Shown: positions 26,231-35,057 of the stretch, in pieces
How the letters are laid out: every line of letters starts with the position of its first letter
Numbering within the stretch: position 1 is the first letter of the stretch
DNA from: Synechococcus sp. HJ21-Hayes
GTDB taxonomy: Bacteria > Cyanobacteriota > Cyanobacteriia > PCC-6307 > Cyanobiaceae
Assembly (NCBI RefSeq): GCF_024345835.1
Contig: NZ_JAGQBW010000016.1
Span: 1 to 64,000, forward strand
Direction of reading: 5' to 3'
DNA length: 64,000 nt
Notes under the pieces: generated by a model
Databases searched by the model: none
Seen by the model: the letters and a program-made list of their open reading frames with translations, nothing else
What the model was told of the DNA's origin: nothing
Program-made: the position numbers and the translations under genes

Positions 26231-27702
26231 AGCCTTTGCCTGGCAGGGTGGAGGGAGTTGCTGGCCTGGCGCTGCTGAACCAGCCCTGCCCTGATCACAA
26301 CCGTGCTGTGTTGGCGTCTCTCGGCAGCGATGAGCGTTGGCGGCAACTGCAGCGCCTGCGCCGCGCCAGTGGTTCCCTGCAGCCCTGGTTCGAGGCCCTG
26401 GCCCGCGGTGCGCTTGCCCCGGAGCAGGATCTGCTGGCGGCCCTGGTGGGTCGCGTGGATCGCTGCGGAGCCGAACGCTTGATCCAGCTCTGCGGGGCTA
26501 GGTCTGAAGTTTTGCTGGCGGCCCTCCAGCAGGAGCTGCCCACCGCGAGTGCGGCGGGTCGGGAGCCGTGGCTGGAGCCGCTCCTGCAATGGCTGCAGCT
26601 GGCTTCGGCCACGCCGCCCCCGCCCCTCGATTGGCTCACGGTCCTTGGGCTGTTTCGGGATCTGCGGGTGGCCCAGCTGCTGCGCCAGGCCATCGGGCCG
26701 GGAGTGGTAGTCCGGGAGCCTCAGCTGCTGGTGCTGCTTGGCCATCAACGCCAGGCCGGAGATGGGCTGCTGTTGCAGCAGCGGGCCCTGGCCCCTGGTG
26801 CCAGGGCCCAGCGCCTGGCGGCCCTGGAGGGGCTCGCCGTGGGGTTGGGTGTTTGGCCGCGGCGGCCCCTGGTTGGGGCGCTCCGCCAGCTCGCGGCCGA
26901 TCTGGATCCGGAGCTGGCGGCCAAGGCCGTGGATCTGCTGGCCCGGTTGCCGGGTGCTCAGCCGCAGTTGCAACGGCTGCTGTGCCAGCGCCTCGATCCC
27001 GGCGTGGCGGCGCGTGTGCAGCGGCGCCTGCAGGCCACGCCTCTGGTGTTGGTGGTGCATGGGCGGCAGGGGGGGCTGATCCCGGCTGATCTGCAGGAGC
27101 TGGCGGCTGCGGTGCAGCAGCGCCGTGGTGCGCCGGTGCTGCTGCAGGCCCTTACGGCCCCAGCCCCTGAGGGGGATGGGGCCTTCTGGCGGACAGCCCA
27201 GCGGGCCGGTGGCATCAGCCTGGTGCCGCTGTTGTTGCTGCCGGGAGGCCATGTGCGGATCGATGTGCCCGCCATTGCCGCCAGCTGGCGGGTGGCCATG
27301 GCCCCAGTGGGGCCGCTGGCCCTGGAGCGCAGACCGTTCCTGGGAGCCTGGCCTGGCTGGCAGCAGTTGTTGGCTGCGGAACTGCAGCGGTTGGCTGCTG
27401 GTCGTCCCTGTCGCTGGTTGCATCACCCCCTGACGGGGCCCTTGCCTCAGCGCTACCTGAGCCACCTAGGGGCCGTGCTGGCTTGCCCAGGCTTGGCCAC
27501 TCCATACACTGCACAACTCAGCGACCTTGGCCCGCTCGCCCAGGGCCCTGGTGTTCTGGTGCCCCTCACCCTGGCGCCCAATCGACTCAGCGAATCCCTG
27601 GCCCAGGGACTCTGCGGGCCGGGGGTTGATGTTCTCCCACCCCTCCTGCAGCTGCCTGCCGTGCGTCAGTTCCTCATCTCGGCCCTGGAGGCACTGCCAT
27701 GA
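26224..27702 (+). CDS. Fusion: HEAT-like helical domain plus CbiX/SirB-type sirohydrochlorin chelatase
   Basis: 492 residues. About 1-265 are Leu/Ala/Arg-rich helices in a repeat pattern, probably HEAT-like. About 272-492 have both halves of a CbiX chelatase: PLVLVVHGRQGG (His279), VPLLLLPGGHVRIDVPA (His343) and, in the second half, GVLVPLTLAPNRLSES and VLPPLLQLPAV. The two chelatase histidines are in place. Sitting between nirA (seven-base overlap, GTG 26224) and cobA (ATGA overlap), it most likely inserts iron into sirohydrochlorin for NirA. The precorrin-2 dehydrogenase that must act between CobA and it is not in this window. Confidence 0.75.
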   Translation: MLKPLPGRVEGVAGLALLNQPCPDHNRAVLASLGSDERWRQLQRLRRASGSLQPWFEALARGALAPEQDLLAALVGRVDRCGAERLIQLCGARSEVLLAALQQELPTASAAGREPWLEPLLQWLQLASATPPPPLDWLTVLGLFRDLRVAQLLRQAIGPGVVVREPQLLVLLGHQRQAGDGLLLQQRALAPGARAQRLAALEGLAVGLGVWPRRPLVGALRQLAADLDPELAAKAVDLLARLPGAQPQLQRLLCQRLDPGVAARVQRRLQATPLVLVVHGRQGGLIPADLQELAAAVQQRRGAPVLLQALTAPAPEGDGAFWRTAQRAGGISLVPLLLLPGGHVRIDVPAIAASWRVAMAPVGPLALERRPFLGAWPGWQQLLAAELQRLAAGRPCRWLHHPLTGPLPQRYLSHLGAVLACPGLATPYTAQLSDLGPLAQGPGVLVPLTLAPNRLSESLAQGLCGPGVDVLPPLLQLPAVRQFLISALEALP

Positions 27703-28490
27703 CGGACAAGCCCGCGGCGATCGGCAAGGTGTACCTGGTGGGGGCTGGGCCGGGGGATCCCGAACTGCTCACCCTCAAGGCCCATCGGCTGTTGCGGCAG
27801 TGCGATGCCCTCGTGTACGACTCCCTAGTGCCCAAGGCCCTCCTGGATCTGGTGCCGGAACGCTGCGAGCGTCACTTCGTTGGCAAGCGCCGTGGCCACC
27901 ACTCGGTGCCCCAGCCCAGTACCAATGCGGTGCTGGTGGAGCTGGCGACCAGGCATCGCCTGATCGTGCGGTTGAAGGGTGGTGACCCTTTCCTGTTCGG
28001 CCGCGGCGGGGAGGAGGCGGCCCACCTGGTGAACCATGGCGTGGCCGTGGAGGTGGTGCCTGGGGTCACGGCCGGCATCGCTGCGCCGGCCTATGCGGGT
28101 ATTCCCGTGACCCATCGCCGGGCCGGCTCCAGCGTCACCTTCGTGACGGGCCATGAGGAGATCGATAAGCGTCGCCCCGGCGTTGACTGGCAGGGACTGG
28201 CCCGCAGCAGTGATGGGCTGGTGATCTACATGGGGCTGCACAATCTGCGCCGCATCTGTGATGAGCTGATGGCCGGCGGTCTGGCAGCCCAGACCCCGGC
28301 CGCGGTGGTGCAGCAGGGAACGGTGCGGGGGCAGCGCCAGTTGGTGAGCGAGCTGGGCACCTTGGCGGATCAGGTGGAGGCCCAGGCCTTTGCCTCGCCA
28401 TCGATCGTGGTGATCGGCACGGTTGTGAATGAACGGGTAGAGAGCTGCGCACCCGAGCCGGCCGATGCCGAGATGCCGATTCCCTTCTGA
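27699..28490 (+). CDS. cobA: Uroporphyrinogen-III C-methyltransferase (SUMT)
   Basis: Methylates uroporphyrinogen III twice to precorrin-2, the first committed step to siroheme (and cobalamin). 263 residues. SUMT landmarks are YLVGAGPGDPELLTLKAH (SAM loop), VYDSLV, RLKGGDPFLFGRGGEEA, VVPGVTAGIAAPAYAGIPVTHR, SSVTFVTGHE and VIYMGLHNL. ATG 27699 overlaps the preceding stop (ATGA). With the gene before it this forms a siroheme supply unit directly behind nirA. Confidence 0.97.
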   Translation: MTDKPAAIGKVYLVGAGPGDPELLTLKAHRLLRQCDALVYDSLVPKALLDLVPERCERHFVGKRRGHHSVPQPSTNAVLVELATRHRLIVRLKGGDPFLFGRGGEEAAHLVNHGVAVEVVPGVTAGIAAPAYAGIPVTHRRAGSSVTFVTGHEEIDKRRPGVDWQGLARSSDGLVIYMGLHNLRRICDELMAGGLAAQTPAAVVQQGTVRGQRQLVSELGTLADQVEAQAFASPSIVVIGTVVNERVESCAPEPADAEMPIPF

Positions 28491-28684
28491 GCGCCGATCA
28501 ACCACTCGGCAAACTGGTCTGCAATGCCGCGTCTTTCGTAGTCGATCGCACGCCCGCGGCCCTTGGGGCTCGGTTCACTGGGCGCTCCCGATTGCGCCTC
28601 GGCGCAGCTCCCATGGCCGCCGCCCCTCTCCATCAGGATGCATCGCTCCAGGAAAGCCGACGATCTGCGCCGAAGTCGGCGCCA

Positions 28685-29161
28685 ATGTTTGAGTTGATTC
28701 CCTACGAGAAGTTCCGCGATACGCCAGCTGTTCGGTTTTTTGATATCACCGTTGCCGAGTCGAATGCCAGGGATCTGGTGATCCATGCGGGGCCGGCCAT
28801 CAGTCCGCCGGATGAAGAGAAAACCGGCGCCTGGCAGTTCTATCTGCATCCTCACCAGGAGGATAATCTGCTCGCCCTGCATGGAGGGCGTACGTTCTAT
28901 CTGGTGAACTTTGGATGGAATTATCCCTATCACATTGTGCGCTTGGAAACCGGCGGCGATATCCTGCGCATCCCGCCCGGCACCTTCCATCGTTCTGTGT
29001 CTGATCCCGATGGTTCCGTGGTGTTGAACCAGGCGGTGCGGGAGGAGGAGGCCAGCGTGGTGCGTGAATTCCGTGTCTACAACAGTCGGGTGATTCCGCG
29101 CCTGTTTGCCACCACCTTTAAAACGGCGCCACTGCCCAAGCTGCACGGTGTCAGCTGGTGA
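28685..29161 (+). CDS. Cupin-fold protein of unknown function
   Basis: About 158 residues from ATG 28685 (MFELIPYEKFRDTPAV). The middle is a single cupin-like barrel: WQFYLHPHQEDNLLALHGGR, then FYLVNFGW and GGDILRIPPGTFHRSVSDPD. His in YLHPHQED and His in GTFHRS are candidate metal ligands. It is less GC-rich than its neighbours (for example 28900-28960). A longer frame to 28592 exists but is compositionally unlike a protein N terminus. It stands alone after cobA (194-base gap). Function not recognised. Confidence 0.75.
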   Translation: MFELIPYEKFRDTPAVRFFDITVAESNARDLVIHAGPAISPPDEEKTGAWQFYLHPHQEDNLLALHGGRTFYLVNFGWNYPYHIVRLETGGDILRIPPGTFHRSVSDPDGSVVLNQAVREEEASVVREFRVYNSRVIPRLFATTFKTAPLPKLHGVSW

Positions 29162-29182
29162 AACTCCCGTTGCCCCTCCAGA

Positions 29183-29386
29183 TCAGCCCTGGGGGCGGCG
29201 GGGCAGGCCCAGGGTGTTGCGTTCCCCCAGCAGTTCGCACACCGCGTAGGCCGCCGGCAGGTTCGCCACCCGGCGCCATTCGCCGCTGGGATCCGTGCTG
29301 CGGCTCACGACGTAGCCACCGCAGCCATCCCTGGTGATGCGGCAGCCATCGCCTGTGAGGTTGACCAGCTGGAACTGTTCGCCCAT
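29183..29386 (-). CDS. Small conserved-looking protein of unknown function
   Basis: 67 residues from ATG 29386: MGEQFQLVNLTGDGCRITRD then GCGGYVVSRST and AAYAVCELLG. It is acidic and soluble, with two Cys, no signal peptide and no transmembrane segment. It is convergent with the cupin gene (21 bases between stops). A real coding look (good codon use, ATG, no better frame) supports it, but I do not recognise a family. Confidence 0.55.
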   Translation of the reverse strand: MGEQFQLVNLTGDGCRITRDGCGGYVVSRSTDPSGEWRRVANLPAAYAVCELLGERNTLGLPRRPQG

Positions 29387-29522
29387 GGCGGCTGCCCAAT
29401 TAATCCGTTTCTAGATCTTTCGCGCGCCTGGGGAACTGTGTTTTGGACTGACGCAATCAAACGTGAGCCAGCTTGAACAGTTCCTTAAATTTCCCTTGGG
29501 GTCACGGTGATCTCGGCGATGC
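29387..29522. other. AT-richer gap with GAACNGTTC palindromes
   Basis: A 136-base gap between the end of the DUF2126 gene and the start of the 67-residue gene, both on the minus strand. It is AT-richer than its surroundings and probably holds the promoter of the small gene. GAACAGTTC (29475-29483) and, inside the small gene, GAACTGTTC (29372-29380) are near-identical short palindromes; a half match GGAACTGT lies at 29432. Confidence 0.45.
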
Positions 29523-31646
29523 CTAGAGCCGCAGATCCACTGTGCAGCCATGCTCCCCGGCGGCGCGCCAGGGCAAAGCCTGCTCTTTCGGCCGCACGCG
29601 AGCGGCCGCCTCGGTGACGGGTACAAAGCCGGTGCTCTCGTGATCCAGCTGCCAGCAGGCCAGTGGACCGTCGCGATGTTCCTCGGAGGGTTGCAGGTCC
29701 AGCAGCAGTGGCACCTGGGCAGGGATGCAGGGATGGAGGCAGGGGTAGAGCTGCTCCAGTCGGTAACGCACCGCCAGGGGCTGATCGGTCCCGCTGCCCA
29801 GGGGCAGCGGCCGTCCCTGCAGATCCAATCGGTAGTGGCGGCGGAACGCAGGGTTGGCGATCAGCTCAAAGCGCCGCAGGGAGCTATCCACGAAGCGGCT
29901 AGTGCTGCCCCCCTCCACCGGCGTATCGCAGAGCAGCGGCCAGGGTTCGAGGGCCCGGCGAATCTCCAGTTCTGCACCCTTTCCGTCCTGCCACTGCAAC
30001 AGGCTGGGGAAGCGCCAGTGCCAGATCGGCCGGAACAGCTCTGCTTCCAGGGGCAGGTCATCGGCGGCCAGCTCCGCCAGCACGGTCTCCAGGTCGGCCC
30101 AGAGTTGGCTCGGCAGCATGGCGCGGTCGTGCAGGCTGTTCCCCCATGGGCGCAGGGCTTGGGGCCGACACCCAGGATTCAGCAGGTGCACTGCCAGGGC
30201 CCGCCAGAGCAGCGCCACGGAGGTACTCCACTGCTGGTGGGGCATCGTTTCCAGTGCCCGGAATTCGATCAGGCCCTGGCAACCGGCCGTCCAGGCGGGG
30301 TTCCAGAACTTGTCGAGGCTGATTTCGCTGCGGTGGGTGTTGCCACTCTTGTCGGCATGGAGATGGCGCAGGGTTTCGCTGATGGCCACCCGCTGGTCCC
30401 CCGGCGGCAATTGTTCCAGCACCTGGTGGGCTAACTCCAGGTCAAGCCAGGCGGCACTGCCTTCGTCGGGGCGGGGCGCCTGGGAGGCCGGCCCCACGGA
30501 GTTGCCGCTGAAGAGATAGGCAAGGCAGGGATGGTGCTGCCAGTAGCGCAGGATGCCCACCAGCCAGGCTGGCCTGTGGAAGAAGGGGTTGCTGGCCAGG
30601 CTGGGCCCACCCCACAGCAGATGGTTGCCGCCGCCGCTGCCGTCCACCTGGGCTCCGTTCTGTTTCCAGGAGCGCAGTCCCACCGCCTGGCCCGCCAGCT
30701 CCAGCGCTTCCATCCAGTCGGCGTAATCGGCCCAGGTGGAACACACCGGCAGGTTCACCTCCAGCACCCCGGGGTCGGCGGTGAGGCCGAGCACCTGCCA
30801 GGCCCCTTCGATGTCTAGGGGCAGGACGCCACTCAGCTCCGGCTGGCACCAGGGGGCGCTGGCGCTGGCGATCACCTGCAGCAGCCGCTCCAAGGGCTGG
30901 CGGGCCAGGGGAGGCAGAAACAGGGTCCAGCCGCTGGCGTTGAGCTCGAGGGTGAGCACCTGGCGCAGCACCCCCTCCGGGAAATGCTGCAACGGCAGCC
31001 GCAGGCCGGCCGGCCCAGGGGCCCCCAGCAGCACCCGATGCTCCTCCGCCAGGGGCCAGGCTGCCGCCTGCCATTGCTCTTCGAAACAGAGCGGTGCCGC
31101 CCACACCCGCTGCTCCAGCTGCAGGGGATCCCGCAGTTCCAGGGGCTGCAGAGCACAGCCCAGCGCAGCCCCGATGGCCGCCAGCAGGGCCTCCGCCCCC
31201 TCGCAAGGCAACACAGGCCTTGGTTGCCCATCCGCCTGGGGCCAGGCCACCACGGGAGAGCCATCGGCCCCAGTGATCAGCCGCAGGGCCCAGCGGGGAT
31301 TCACCTCGCCGTCGTAGCGCTTGCCCGGGCAGTAGAGCAGCGTGCTGCCCGGCCACACCCGCTGCTCCAGCTCGCGGGCCAGGGCTTTGGCATAGGTGAG
31401 CTTGGTGGGGCCGTCGGCGGCCACGCTCCATTCGGCCCCCTCTGGCTGCTCGGGCACGTAGGTGGGTTCGCCACCGAAGGTGAGGGCTATGCCTGCCTGC
31501 ATCAGGCGCCGTTCCACCTCAGCGGCCGTGCTGCCCAGGTCCTGCTGCGGGTTGGCTGCCAACGGGGATGGGAGGGGGTGAACCACGGCACTGCCGCAGA
31601 TGTGCTGCTGTCCTCTCGCGGCCAGGGCCCCTTCAGCTGCACCCAT
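29523..31646 (-). CDS. DUF2126 protein, partner of the transglutaminase
   Basis: About 707 residues from ATG 31646. Landmarks of DUF2126 are ALTFGGEPTYVPEQPEGAEW, LLYCPGKRYDGEVNPRWALR, LEVNLPVCSTWADYADWMEA, DGSGGGNHLLWGGPSLASNP and LIEFRALETMPHQQWSTSVA. The pattern GGNH...GG near residue 355-375 and the acidic motifs suggest a glutamate-cysteine-ligase-like (peptide ligase) fold, as proposed for this family. It is the last gene of a four-gene unit, 29 bases after the transglutaminase. An earlier start at 31736 would overlap the transglutaminase gene. Substrate unknown. Confidence 0.85.
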   Translation of the reverse strand: MGAAEGALAARGQQHICGSAVVHPLPSPLAANPQQDLGSTAAEVERRLMQAGIALTFGGEPTYVPEQPEGAEWSVAADGPTKLTYAKALARELEQRVWPGSTLLYCPGKRYDGEVNPRWALRLITGADGSPVVAWPQADGQPRPVLPCEGAEALLAAIGAALGCALQPLELRDPLQLEQRVWAAPLCFEEQWQAAAWPLAEEHRVLLGAPGPAGLRLPLQHFPEGVLRQVLTLELNASGWTLFLPPLARQPLERLLQVIASASAPWCQPELSGVLPLDIEGAWQVLGLTADPGVLEVNLPVCSTWADYADWMEALELAGQAVGLRSWKQNGAQVDGSGGGNHLLWGGPSLASNPFFHRPAWLVGILRYWQHHPCLAYLFSGNSVGPASQAPRPDEGSAAWLDLELAHQVLEQLPPGDQRVAISETLRHLHADKSGNTHRSEISLDKFWNPAWTAGCQGLIEFRALETMPHQQWSTSVALLWRALAVHLLNPGCRPQALRPWGNSLHDRAMLPSQLWADLETVLAELAADDLPLEAELFRPIWHWRFPSLLQWQDGKGAELEIRRALEPWPLLCDTPVEGGSTSRFVDSSLRRFELIANPAFRRHYRLDLQGRPLPLGSGTDQPLAVRYRLEQLYPCLHPCIPAQVPLLLDLQPSEEHRDGPLACWQLDHESTGFVPVTEAAARVRPKEQALPWRAAGEHGCTVDLRL

Positions 31647-31675
31647 TGCTACAGGTTTGGATTTGGCCCCGGACT

Positions 31676-32563
31676 TCAGCTGCCCGCCATCACCACCTGG
31701 CTCACCGGATTGAGAATTTCGGCGCTGATCTCCCACTCCAGGGTGCTTTTCACCCCCGGCGGTCCGGAGAAGCTGCCGCTGATGGCGGCGGTGAGGTCGG
31801 ACTTGGATGAGGTGGCCACGGGGATGTAGCGGTCGTCCACGGCCCCCTGGCCGCTGGGATCAAAGCCTCGCCAGCCGGCTCCCTGCAGGTACACCTCGGC
31901 CCAGGCGTGCAGGTCATAGCGCTCCGGTTTCGGCTCCACCAGGTGGTAGCCGCTCACGAAGCGAGCCGGAAGGCCCATGCTGCGACAACACTCGATCATC
32001 AACATCGCCAGGTCGCGGCAGGAGCCCACCCGTTCCTTGAGGGTGCGTCCGGCCGGCCAGGCCGGGCCCACGTGGCGCTGGGTGTATTTCACCCGGTCTT
32101 GGATCATCTCCACAAGCTGTTGCAGGAAGGTGAGGCTGCGCTGGTCGCTGCCCATCAAGGCCTCCTGGGCCAGATCCATGGCGGCAGCGTCGTGCTGGCC
32201 GTTGGGCAACCAGCCCTGCAGGTTGCTGAGCAGATCGGGATTGAGTTTGCCGATGGTTACGGGCAGCCGGGCCATGTCCTGATCCAGGCAGGCCTCGATC
32301 AGTGGTGGGTTGTAGGTCTCCACCTCGGAGCTGGCCACCACGGTCAGGTGGTCGCTTTCACCGAGAAAGCGGGCCCGGGTGATCGTGTCGCCGCCGGCGG
32401 CCAGCAGGTCGTAGAGCTGGCTGGGGTCCGGACTCACCTGCAGCCCGTAGGTGATCAGCCGCTGGAAGCCGTGGGGCCGCGGCCGCAGGCAGAAGCGATG
32501 GGATCCGAGCAGCACCGGCTCGCTGTAGCGGTAGTCGAACCGGTGGATCAGGCGGGCGCGCAT
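31676..32563 (-). CDS. Transglutaminase-like cysteine protease/peptidase-fold protein
   Basis: 295 residues. N-terminal region is the bacterial transglutaminase N domain (RARLIHRFDYRYSEPVLLGS, LRPRPHGFQRL). The catalytic triad is visible: Cys182 in RVGSCRDLAMLMIECC, His219 in YDLHAWAEVYL and Asp235 in GFDPSGQG. Such proteins act on amide bonds. It overlaps the alpha-E gene upstream by 16 bases and precedes the DUF2126 gene. It has no signal peptide, so it acts in the cytoplasm. Confidence 0.93.
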   Translation of the reverse strand: MRARLIHRFDYRYSEPVLLGSHRFCLRPRPHGFQRLITYGLQVSPDPSQLYDLLAAGGDTITRARFLGESDHLTVVASSEVETYNPPLIEACLDQDMARLPVTIGKLNPDLLSNLQGWLPNGQHDAAAMDLAQEALMGSDQRSLTFLQQLVEMIQDRVKYTQRHVGPAWPAGRTLKERVGSCRDLAMLMIECCRSMGLPARFVSGYHLVEPKPERYDLHAWAEVYLQGAGWRGFDPSGQGAVDDRYIPVATSSKSDLTAAISGSFSGPPGVKSTLEWEISAEILNPVSQVVMAGS

Positions 32564-33567
32564 GCCAGGTCGGTGCTTGAGGCGGAGGAGGTTTGGCTGT
32601 TGGGCTCGGCACCGCTGGCGAGGGCCGTGGGCATCACGAAGTAGCGATCGTGAATCAACCCATGCAGGGTATTCAGATCCCCCTGCAGGCCGTCGATGGC
32701 TTCATGCAGTCCGCCGGCCACCAGTTCATCGATGCGGGTGTAGCTCCAGCGAGCCAGCATCAGCCCACTGAGGCATTCCAGGTCGTCTGGGGGGCCAGGG
32801 AGGGCCCGGCCATGCACCACCTGCAGGGTCTCGTTGATGCGCTCCAAGCAGTAGCGCACCGAGCGGGGAAACACCGGATCTAGCAGTAGGAAGGAGGCCA
32901 CCGCCTTGGGGGCGATGATCTGTTGCTGCGACTGGCGAAACATCTGATAAGCGCCGGCACTGCGCAGCAACGAGATCCACTGCAGTTCATCGAGCACGCC
33001 GCCCACTTCTTCGGTGCTGGGCAGCAGCAGGAAGTACTTCACATCGAGGATGCGCGTGGTCTTGTCGGCCCGCTCGATCAGCCGACCGAGGCGGCTGAAC
33101 TGCCAGGAGAGGTCGCGGCTGAGGGTGGCGTCGGTGACGCCATAGAACAGCTGGCAACCACGGCGGATGTCGCGCAGTTGCTCTTGGGGGGGCTGGTCCC
33201 AGAAGCTGTCGCTTTCCAGCAGGGTCCAGTAAAGGCTGTTGATCTGCTCCCACATCTCCGTGGTGATCACATCGCGGATCTGGCGCGCGTTCTCCCTGGC
33301 CCAGGCGATGCAGTTCACAATGCTGCTGGGGTTGTCTTCCGCCCGCACCAGGAACTCCACCACCTGGATGGGGCCGCCATCCGGGTAGAGGGAATCGAAC
33401 AGTTCGCGATCGCCGCTGGCATCGATCAGGGGCAGCCAGGGCTCGGCACTGCCGGGAGGGCAGTCGAGGGCCATGGCTTCACTCACCTCCACGAAGCGGG
33501 AGATGTTCTCCGCCCGCTCCACATACCTGTTGATCCAGTAGAGCGAATCGGCAACGCGGCTCAGCAT
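32548..33567 (-). CDS. Alpha-E domain protein (DUF403)
   Basis: 339 residues, almost entirely helical, with the alpha-E signature MLSRVADSLYWINRYVERAE at the N terminus, ARENARQIRDVITTEMWEQI, and FSRLGRLIERADKTTRILDV in the middle. The family always accompanies a circularly permuted ATP-grasp protein and a transglutaminase, and is proposed to belong to a peptide-synthesis system. It overlaps the ATP-grasp gene by seven bases and the transglutaminase gene by 16. Confidence 0.93.
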   Translation of the reverse strand: MLSRVADSLYWINRYVERAENISRFVEVSEAMALDCPPGSAEPWLPLIDASGDRELFDSLYPDGGPIQVVEFLVRAEDNPSSIVNCIAWARENARQIRDVITTEMWEQINSLYWTLLESDSFWDQPPQEQLRDIRRGCQLFYGVTDATLSRDLSWQFSRLGRLIERADKTTRILDVKYFLLLPSTEEVGGVLDELQWISLLRSAGAYQMFRQSQQQIIAPKAVASFLLLDPVFPRSVRYCLERINETLQVVHGRALPGPPDDLECLSGLMLARWSYTRIDELVAGGLHEAIDGLQGDLNTLHGLIHDRYFVMPTALASGAEPNSQTSSASSTDLACAPA

Positions 33568-35009
33568 GCGGGCACCTCCTGTTCGTCCACAATCCAGGTG
33601 TCCTTGCAGCCACCACCCTGGGAGGAGTTCACCACTAGGGAGCCCCGCTGCAGCGCCACACGTGTAAGTCCTCCGGGACTCACCCAGGCCCCCTTGCCCC
33701 GCAACACATAGGGCCGCAGATCCACGTGGCAGGGATAGAGCTCCCCATCGCTGAGCGATGGCACGGTGGAGAGTTCCAGGGTGGGCTGGGCGATGAAATT
33801 GCGAGGATTGGCCTTGATCTTCTCGGCAAATTCGAGGATCTCGCTCTGGCTGGCGTGGGGGCCGATCAACATGCCGTAGCCACCCGCTTCCGACACCGCC
33901 TTCACCACCAGTTCACTCAGGTGAGCCAGCACGTAGGCCTGCTCGTCGGGCCGTGAGCAGAGATAGGTGGGAACGTTCTCGATGATCGGTTCTTCGCCGA
34001 GGTAGTAACGCACCATCTCTGGCAGGTAGGCATAAATGAGCTTGTCATCGGCCACACCTGTGCCAGGTGCATTGGCGATGGCAACCCGGCCGGCTGCATA
34101 CACCTCCATCAGCCCGCGAACTCCGAGCATGGAATCCCTGCGGAACACGGCGGGGTCCAGGAAGTCGTCGTCGATACGGCGGTAGATCACATCCACGGGC
34201 TCCAGCCCCGCTGTGCTGCGCATCCACACGCGGCCGTCCTGGCAGGCGAGGTCGCGACCCTCCACCAGCTGAATGCCCATCTGCTGGGCCAGGTAGCTGT
34301 GTTCGAAGTAGGCGCTGTTGAACACGCCGGGCGTGAGCAGCACCACCTTGGGGCTGTCGGTCCAGGGGGCCAGGTCCCGCAGGGTCTGCAGCAGATGGGA
34401 TGGATAGTCGTCGATCGGTTGCACCGTGCGCCCGGCGAACAGGCTGGGGAACATGCGCTTCATCACGCGGCGGTTCTCCAGGAAGTAGGCCACGCCCGAA
34501 GGACAGCGCAGGTTGTCCTCCAGCACCCGCCAGGTGCCCGCGCCGTCGCGGATCAGGTCGAGGCCGGAGATGTGGCACCAGCGGCCCAGGGGTGGGGTGA
34601 ACCCCATCAGTTGGGGGCGCCAGCCCTGGGAGGTTTCCAGGTCTTCGCGGGGAATGATGCCGTCTTTGAGGATGCGCTGCTCGCCGTACACGTCGGCGAG
34701 GAAGTGATCAATCGCCTCGAGGCGCTGGATCAGACCGCTCTCCAGGTTTTGCCACTCACCGGTGCGAATCAGCCGCGGTAAGGGGTCAAAGGGCAGGATG
34801 CGTTCGCCGCCCTTTTTGCCGGAATTGTTGAGGCGAAAAGTGGCGCCTAGGCGCTTCAGCAGCATGCCCGAAGCCGCATGGCTGCGGTTCAGCTCATCCA
34901 GGCCTAGGGCCCCCAGGGAGGAGAGCAGGGGTCGTAGCGCGGCCCGGGGTTCATCGCTGGAGCTGAAATACTCGTCGTAGCCCTTATTGGGCCTGTAGTC
35001 CGTGAACAT
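33561..35009 (-). CDS. Circularly permuted type 2 ATP-grasp protein
   Basis: 482 residues, a predicted ATP-dependent carboxylate-amine ligase. Landmarks are FTDYRPNKGYDEYFSSSDEP, GWRPQLMGFTPPLGRWCHIS, WRVLEDNLRCPSGVAYFLEN, VDVIYRRIDDDFLDPAVFRR, VAIANAPGTGVADDKLIYAY and MLIGPHASQSEI, as in the DUF404/DUF407 proteins. It is the first gene of the four-gene unit. The start is ATG 35009, 78 bases from the ureC stop, behind a candidate NtcA box. The acceptor peptide or amine is unknown. Confidence 0.92.
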   Translation of the reverse strand: MFTDYRPNKGYDEYFSSSDEPRAALRPLLSSLGALGLDELNRSHAASGMLLKRLGATFRLNNSGKKGGERILPFDPLPRLIRTGEWQNLESGLIQRLEAIDHFLADVYGEQRILKDGIIPREDLETSQGWRPQLMGFTPPLGRWCHISGLDLIRDGAGTWRVLEDNLRCPSGVAYFLENRRVMKRMFPSLFAGRTVQPIDDYPSHLLQTLRDLAPWTDSPKVVLLTPGVFNSAYFEHSYLAQQMGIQLVEGRDLACQDGRVWMRSTAGLEPVDVIYRRIDDDFLDPAVFRRDSMLGVRGLMEVYAAGRVAIANAPGTGVADDKLIYAYLPEMVRYYLGEEPIIENVPTYLCSRPDEQAYVLAHLSELVVKAVSEAGGYGMLIGPHASQSEILEFAEKIKANPRNFIAQPTLELSTVPSLSDGELYPCHVDLRPYVLRGKGAWVSPGGLTRVALQRGSLVVNSSQGGGCKDTWIVDEQEVPAC

Positions 35010-35057
35010 GACTGGGCTGCGGTGGCGTGATCATGCAGAGCTACAGGGCACCTCTGC

